Shown here one piece after another: positions 60,101 through 64,000 of a DNA stretch of 64,000 nucleotides; positions within the stretch are counted from its first letter, which is position 1; every line of letters begins with the position of its first letter. Origin of the DNA: Symsagittifera roscoffensis (lineage: Eukaryota; Xenacoelomorpha; Acoela; Convolutidae). The stretch lies in the NCBI RefSeq assembly GCF_963678635.1, contig NC_087064.1, positions 58,290,338 to 58,354,337 on the forward strand, given 5' to 3'. The notes beneath the pieces were generated by a model that saw nothing but the letters and a program-made list of their open reading frames with translations, was not told the origin of the DNA and ran no database searches. The translations under genes were made by a program, and so were the position numbers.

Positions 60101-61207
60101 CTAAGCGGTTGTGCCTGTGATAGGCGCCATCTGTGTTTTTCTTATAACTCGCGATTTTTGGTCTCTCCAGGTGGGAGGTCGCTCTTGTCGTGCTGAATCG
60201 TCGCGAGCCCTCGACTGCAACCTATCATGTAGCTCCTTGAGACGCGATGAACCCGTGCCGATTTGGCTACTACTGGGAGTTGAACTTGGAGTGTATCCCG
60301 GCAGCGCAATTTCCATCAACGGCCGTAACGGTTGTGTATCTAGACCGCGCACGGAAGGCAGGGGCTCAGGCGGTGTCCATGCTTCTAGCCCCTCATTCAT
60401 TTGCTCTTGTTATATTCGGTCTAAGTTAAATCGACCACTCGACCGGGGAACCTCATCCATTTCCATCCACGATCCCGTGGCAGCTGGTTCTGTCGTCCTC
60501 GTCTTCCTTTCCTTCTGCTTCGCGAACTCTTGTTGCCTCCTCTGTATCTTTTCAATCTCTGACTTTATCGGCTCGCAGTTCGCCTCATTCTCGCGCACCT
60601 TCTGTGCCTGCTGGTTTTCCGCGCTAATCATACTCAGATCGCGCCTTGCCTGGTCCCTCTCGAGGATCGCTTGATCTCTTTCCAGGTTCGCCTGGTCTCT
60701 CTCAAGTTTCGCGCCATCCCTATCAAGGTTCGATTTGTCTCGCTCCCTCTGAGCCCTCTCCAGTTCCTTCTTCAATTTACTGAGGTCCGGATATGCCTCC
60801 TCTGTTTGCTGAGACATGTTCAATGGCCTGCTCGTAGATTGTGCTGCGAACCCCGCTGGCGGTCCGGTAGGGAGGGGAAATTCTCGCGCACCATATTCTG
60901 TTTTGTTACTCAAGTCGGGATTTCTTGCCAAGTCGAATCCCCTCACGCCTCCATCCACGTTCCAGGATAGCCATCTGGTCTGTTCTTGACTGGATATTCC
61001 CTCCGAAGTGTAGCCAACCGTCAACACGGCTTCTATCGCTGATTCTCTACATTCACATTGCGCCTGTATTTGTAGGATAGCGTACAACATCAACGCCAAT
61101 CTCTCATCGAATTGTGTATAGTCGAGATCACTCAAGCGCTTGTATAGCTCGTCGAGGGTAGGCCTTCTGAGCGCTGCTGGCATAGACTTCCAGAAGCGAT
61201 CCCCCAT
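60101..61207 (-). pseudogene. U1: coiled-coil protein with one internal stop
   Basis: Starting at the Met of MGDRFWKSMPAALRR (61207), the frame runs about 265 codons, meets TAA, then continues in frame for about 100 more from QEQMNEGLEAW. The N-terminal third is globular-looking. The middle has a strong coiled coil with a 7-residue repeat (LERDQAN, LERDQAI, LERDQAR). The C-terminal part is Pro/Ser-rich, with SSTPSSSQ, and then basic. A gag or capsid role is possible by architecture only. It is the first U gene downstream of the macro-like frame. Confidence 0.5.
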
Positions 61208-61238
61208 CGTCACTCTATTTTCAGGCGATCTCAAACAA

Positions 61239-61362
61239 CTCAAGAAATACCTTTCCCAAACCAACTCGAGAAGCAGCTTACCAGTTAGACTCAAGAAATA
61301 CCTTTCCCAAACCAACTCGAGAAGCACCTTACCAGTTAGACTCAAGAAATATATTTCCCCAA
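61239..61362. repeat. 51-bp tandem repeat, 2.4 copies
   Basis: CTCAAGAAATACCTTTCCCA begins units at 61239, 61290 and 61341 (partial). On the minus strand the unit keeps frame and encodes a 17-residue repeat (LTGK.LLELVWERYFLS) just above the U1 start. Confidence 0.85.
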
Positions 61363-61778
61363 TCGATACTTGAGAATTGTTTCCCTCTGATACTGCTAAT
61401 GGAGAACTTGCTCAAGATCTCCTTCTGTCTTCAAATGAGTGTGGCTTGATTGTCAGTTCCTTTTTGCAAATCAATCTGAAAATAAAACCCATTTTTTAAA
61501 CCAAGACATTCTGTGTCTAACCTAAACTTCCCCCATTATTAGGTTTTAAAACAATATCCCAACAATTCTTTGCTAAAAAATTTCAATTAGTGATTTTTAG
61601 AGCATGCAGACTCATTTCATGTTTTAGCACCATTAACTCTCTAAGATATAATTGTCATGCCAATTACAGTAAAATCCGTCTACCTGCCTCGTGCCCCCTT
61701 GTACCTAACTCGTGCCCCCATTTTAACCTAAATCGTAAGTCCTATGTCTCCTCGCAAGACCTCCATGTCCGCCCAAGC
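61363..61778. other. Junction between retroelement and U block
   Basis: AT-rich and non-coding. The minus strand has two purine tracts, AATGGGGGAAG (about 61525-61536) and AAAATGGGGGCACGAG (about 61709-61724), the kind expected just before a 3' LTR, but no LTR like those seen elsewhere follows. This may be where the Ty3/gypsy element ends and the U block begins. Confidence 0.4.
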
Positions 61779-62264
61779 TCAGGCGATGCTCAAGTAGTAC
61801 TTCTTGTTTAGTTGCGCCGTTATCTCCGTTTTTGCAAAGACCACGTGTAGGATGGCGTACAATTCCCTAGGGTTCAACTTGCCCCTGTTTGGGTCGTAGA
61901 CAGGCATCGAGACCTCCAGTATCCCTCTTTCGATCACGAAGTCCCTCAGCCTCGTTAGTGCCAACATCACGTGTTCGGGGTCTATCTTGTTCCTTTCATT
62001 GACCCTTGTTACCAAAAAGCACAGGTATTTGCCCGGAAGTTGTGAAACTGAAGGAGGAAGCGCAGCCATTCCTCCCAACCCCAGTCTCTGCCTAAATAGA
62101 AACTCCACATATTCTGATATTCTCTCTTGAAATCGGCCTCTAGTCTCGTGTTGGAGCTCATGTCTGCCGTTATGCAGATCGGACTTGTCTGAATATTCCT
62201 TGGGTATTCCGAATTTTGTCTTGAAATTTCTCCCTATGGTTGGCTCAGCTTCCGCCTGATCCAA
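61779..62264 (-). pseudogene. Macro-domain-like frame behind pol
   Basis: A 161-codon frame that resembles ADP-ribose-binding macro domains of the Poa1p/ALC1 type: an FKTKFG segment where that family has its F..KFG block, then KYLCFLVTR (a core strand with the family's LVT(K/R)), then a helix, then VSMPVYDPNRGKL in place of the usual IPRIGCGLD loop, and a final helix and strand (ILHVVFAKTEI). The usual glycine-rich ligand loop is replaced, so binding activity is doubtful. It follows a stop and the pol tail in the same frame series. Moderate confidence, by pattern only. Confidence 0.5.
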
Positions 62265-63072
62265 TTACAACCCCTTGGTTTCTCTCACTTCCCTGAGCTT
62301 CTTTATCATCAAATTTTTGGCGTGGGTAAGTCCCACCCCCACTCCCCGGACAAAAATATTTATCGACGTCCCCGTCGATGATGCTGAGTCTAAATTATCT
62401 GGTGGTATCTCAAGTGGCCGATCGGTAGCTGTCCAACCGAAAAGCGTATCTTTTGTTATCACATGTTTTTCTGCTGACACGTCGACCTGCTGGATACTTT
62501 GTGCCTCTTCTCCCTTGTTCTTGAGGTAACGCATCCATTCCAGTATCCTCAAGTTTGTGTTTTCCCTCCTTTCTATCTCGTTCTGCTCCAGGTCTATCTC
62601 TCTTTCTGGTATCGAGTGATCTTCCTGCAAGGAGTGTTCGCTGTCGTTGATGATTTGCCATCTCTTCTTCATCTGCTACAAGCTCGCCCACGTTCACTAT
62701 CTCCTCGCCTATCTCCTCGGGTTGTATCTTGTCAATCAAGAAGTCATCACCATACCTGTTGTATCTCATGCCTGTCCGCTTGCGATTGCCAGTTCTTGTC
62801 CCTGCTGTGTTCGACAAGTCTGGTTCCGTCCACTTTGGCACCTCGTTCTGCTCTGGATCATTCCAATCTTCCTCCGCAAAAGATCCCGCATCTGAATCTG
62901 CATCTATTTTCTCTTTATCATCCATGCTCACGTCCTCGTTGCCGTCATTCTTCTCTCTGGTGACTTTTTCGTTCCCTTCACATGCTGACTCTACCAGCAG
63001 CTACTCGAGTCCTTCCATATTCTGTGGTACACACCAGTTTTCCGGAGGTGGGACATGAGGTTTCAGATATTC
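62265..63072 (-). pseudogene. C-terminal tail of Ty3/gypsy pol
   Basis: Continues from the integrase after in-frame stops. It has an acidic stretch (DSDAGSFAEEDWNDPEQ), then an RYNRYGDDFLIDKI block, a recurrent ending of animal Ty3/gypsy polyproteins. The frame then shifts near 62670 into 62672-62265, a charged segment of unknown role that leads into the macro-like frame. Confidence 0.6.
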
Positions 63073-64000
63073 TTAGTGCGCTGTATTCAAGAGGTAGAAC
63101 CATCCCTGCGGGCGGACCTCCGTTATCATGAACGGTCCTCGCCATTTCTTTAGTAATTTTTTCGTACCCTTCGGGGGTATGATATTCAGGAAAACCCAGA
63201 CATATTGTCCCATTGCATACGGTTTCGCCTGAAGTATTTTTTCATCGTACTTCTTCCGCTGTCTCATTTGTGCTAGCGCCGTGTTCCTCCTGCAGAGCTC
63301 GTTCAGTTCCTGTTGTTTCTTGACAGCTTTTTTCACATACGCCTGAGGCGACGACTTTCTCCCTTTCGTATTCTGGATAGAAGGATGTTAGGGGCATGGC
63401 TCTCTCCCTGCCAGTTAACATCATGAAAAGGCTGATTCCTGTTGTTGAGTGTTGCGTGCTGTTGTACGCCCCTACCACTTGCGGCAGATGCTTATCCCAG
63501 TCTGTGATGTATCTCGAGCAATACACCCTGAGCATGTTCACCAGCGTTCTGTTCTGTCTCTCCACTAATCCGTTAGTCTGAGGATGGTAAGTTGTTGAAT
63601 GCGAGCAATGTGCGATCTCCTCATCAACTCTTTTGTCAGGTCCCTCACGAAGGCTTTCCTGTTGTCTGACTGGAATGTCATCGGACGCCCATATCGCGAT
63701 ATCCAATGCGTTATCAAATGGTCACAAGTCTCCTCCGCTGAGGCTGTTTGACATGGCACCGCCTCTGCCAACTTCGTAAAGTGATCTATTATGACCGGTA
63801 TTTGATTATATCCCGAGTCAGTCATGCAGTTCTTCTGATGGTCTATCTGCCCGAATTCGATAAATTCCGAACTCTCTACGGACTTGAGTGGGAACTTCAT
63901 TTTTCTAGGGTATTTCACTTGTAAACACGTCAGGCATGCGTTCACCCATCTCTCGCAAGCCTTTATTAACCCTGGCCAATCAAATCTGTGTAGTTTTCTT
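63073..64000 (-). pseudogene. Ty3/gypsy integrase, broken, runs off the window
   Basis: Entering from the right edge are a CLTC zinc-finger relic, the integrase core with a first Asp in GQIDHQ, a second Asp in FQSDN and the Glu in NGLVERQN, then a chromodomain-free C-terminal part with VWVFLNIIPPKGTKKLLKKW and RGPFMITEV. Two frameshifts (near 63600 and 63350) and stops after LLNTAH and further on show it is dead. Reverse transcriptase and gag would lie beyond 64000. Orientation (minus) matches U1-U7. Confidence 0.9.

Noticed and set aside
50261-60674. Many plus-strand open frames of 60-190 codons in the GC-richer block
   Set aside because: They mirror the minus-strand U frames, are Ser/Leu/Phe/Pro-rich in the way antisense frames are, and are not consistent between the two duplicated copies in a gene-like manner.
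50495-61207. Naming U1-U7 as nucleoprotein, phosphoprotein, matrix and polymerase of a negative-strand RNA virus
   Set aside because: Only the general order and composition suggest it. No polymerase motif (GDN, GDD or similar) or family signature was visible, so no such names are assigned.
61779-64000. Maverick/Polinton origin because of an integrase next to unknown genes
   Set aside because: The integrase has the Ty3/gypsy C-terminal tail (RYNRYGDDFLIDKI) and no protein-primed polymerase, packaging ATPase or adenovirus-like protease was seen in the window.

Overview
Eukaryotic (animal) genomic DNA, AT-rich, with three intron-split host genes all on the minus strand, set in a dense field of transposable elements. 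The host genes are a neverland-type cholesterol 7-desaturase (coding exons between 24556 and 14215), a taxilin (43101 to 29269) and a transformer-2 splicing regulator (48078 to 43930). Splicing each gene by GT/AG at the boundaries I chose gives one uninterrupted reading frame with matching intron phases: 506, 494 and 192 codons before the stop. This gene set points to an invertebrate metazoan; I cannot name the phylum. All three start codons lie shortly behind a splice-acceptor-like sequence, as in animals that add a spliced leader, though ordinary 5' UTR introns would look the same.

Layout. 45-1948: a short LTR element with only gag remnants. 2521-4790: small repeats, a TIR element with internal palindromes, and a hAT-like MITE with a perfect 8-bp target duplication. 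About 5125-12235: an old, decayed LTR retrotransposon on the plus strand with a reverse-transcriptase fragment and an envelope-like block; its plus strand is strikingly poor in G. 13706-14055: a second copy of the MITE. 14215-24558: the neverland gene, whose first intron holds a TIR element packed with an 11-bp palindrome. 24559-29268: repeats, including a foldback element. 29269-43102: taxilin, its introns filled with tRNA-derived SINEs and a second dispersed family. 43446-48123: transformer-2, with a 170-bp tandem repeat in one intron.

From about 48.3 kb to the right edge the composition becomes visibly more GC-rich and the DNA is foreign. The right end (61779-64000, minus strand) is the broken 3' part of a Ty3/gypsy pol (integrase, long C-terminal tail) followed by a macro-domain-like reading frame. 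Downstream of that on the same strand, from 61.2 kb to 50.5 kb, lies a series of at least seven reading frames (U1-U7) that I do not recognise. They look like a multi-gene virus-like block: a coiled-coil protein, a long helical protein, an acidic protein and others, all with frameshifts or stops. Part of this block is present twice (52162-54471 and 55210-57544), with a 710-bp LTR-like repeat between the copies and another at the far end (49157-49866). This unexplained block is the most interesting part of the window.
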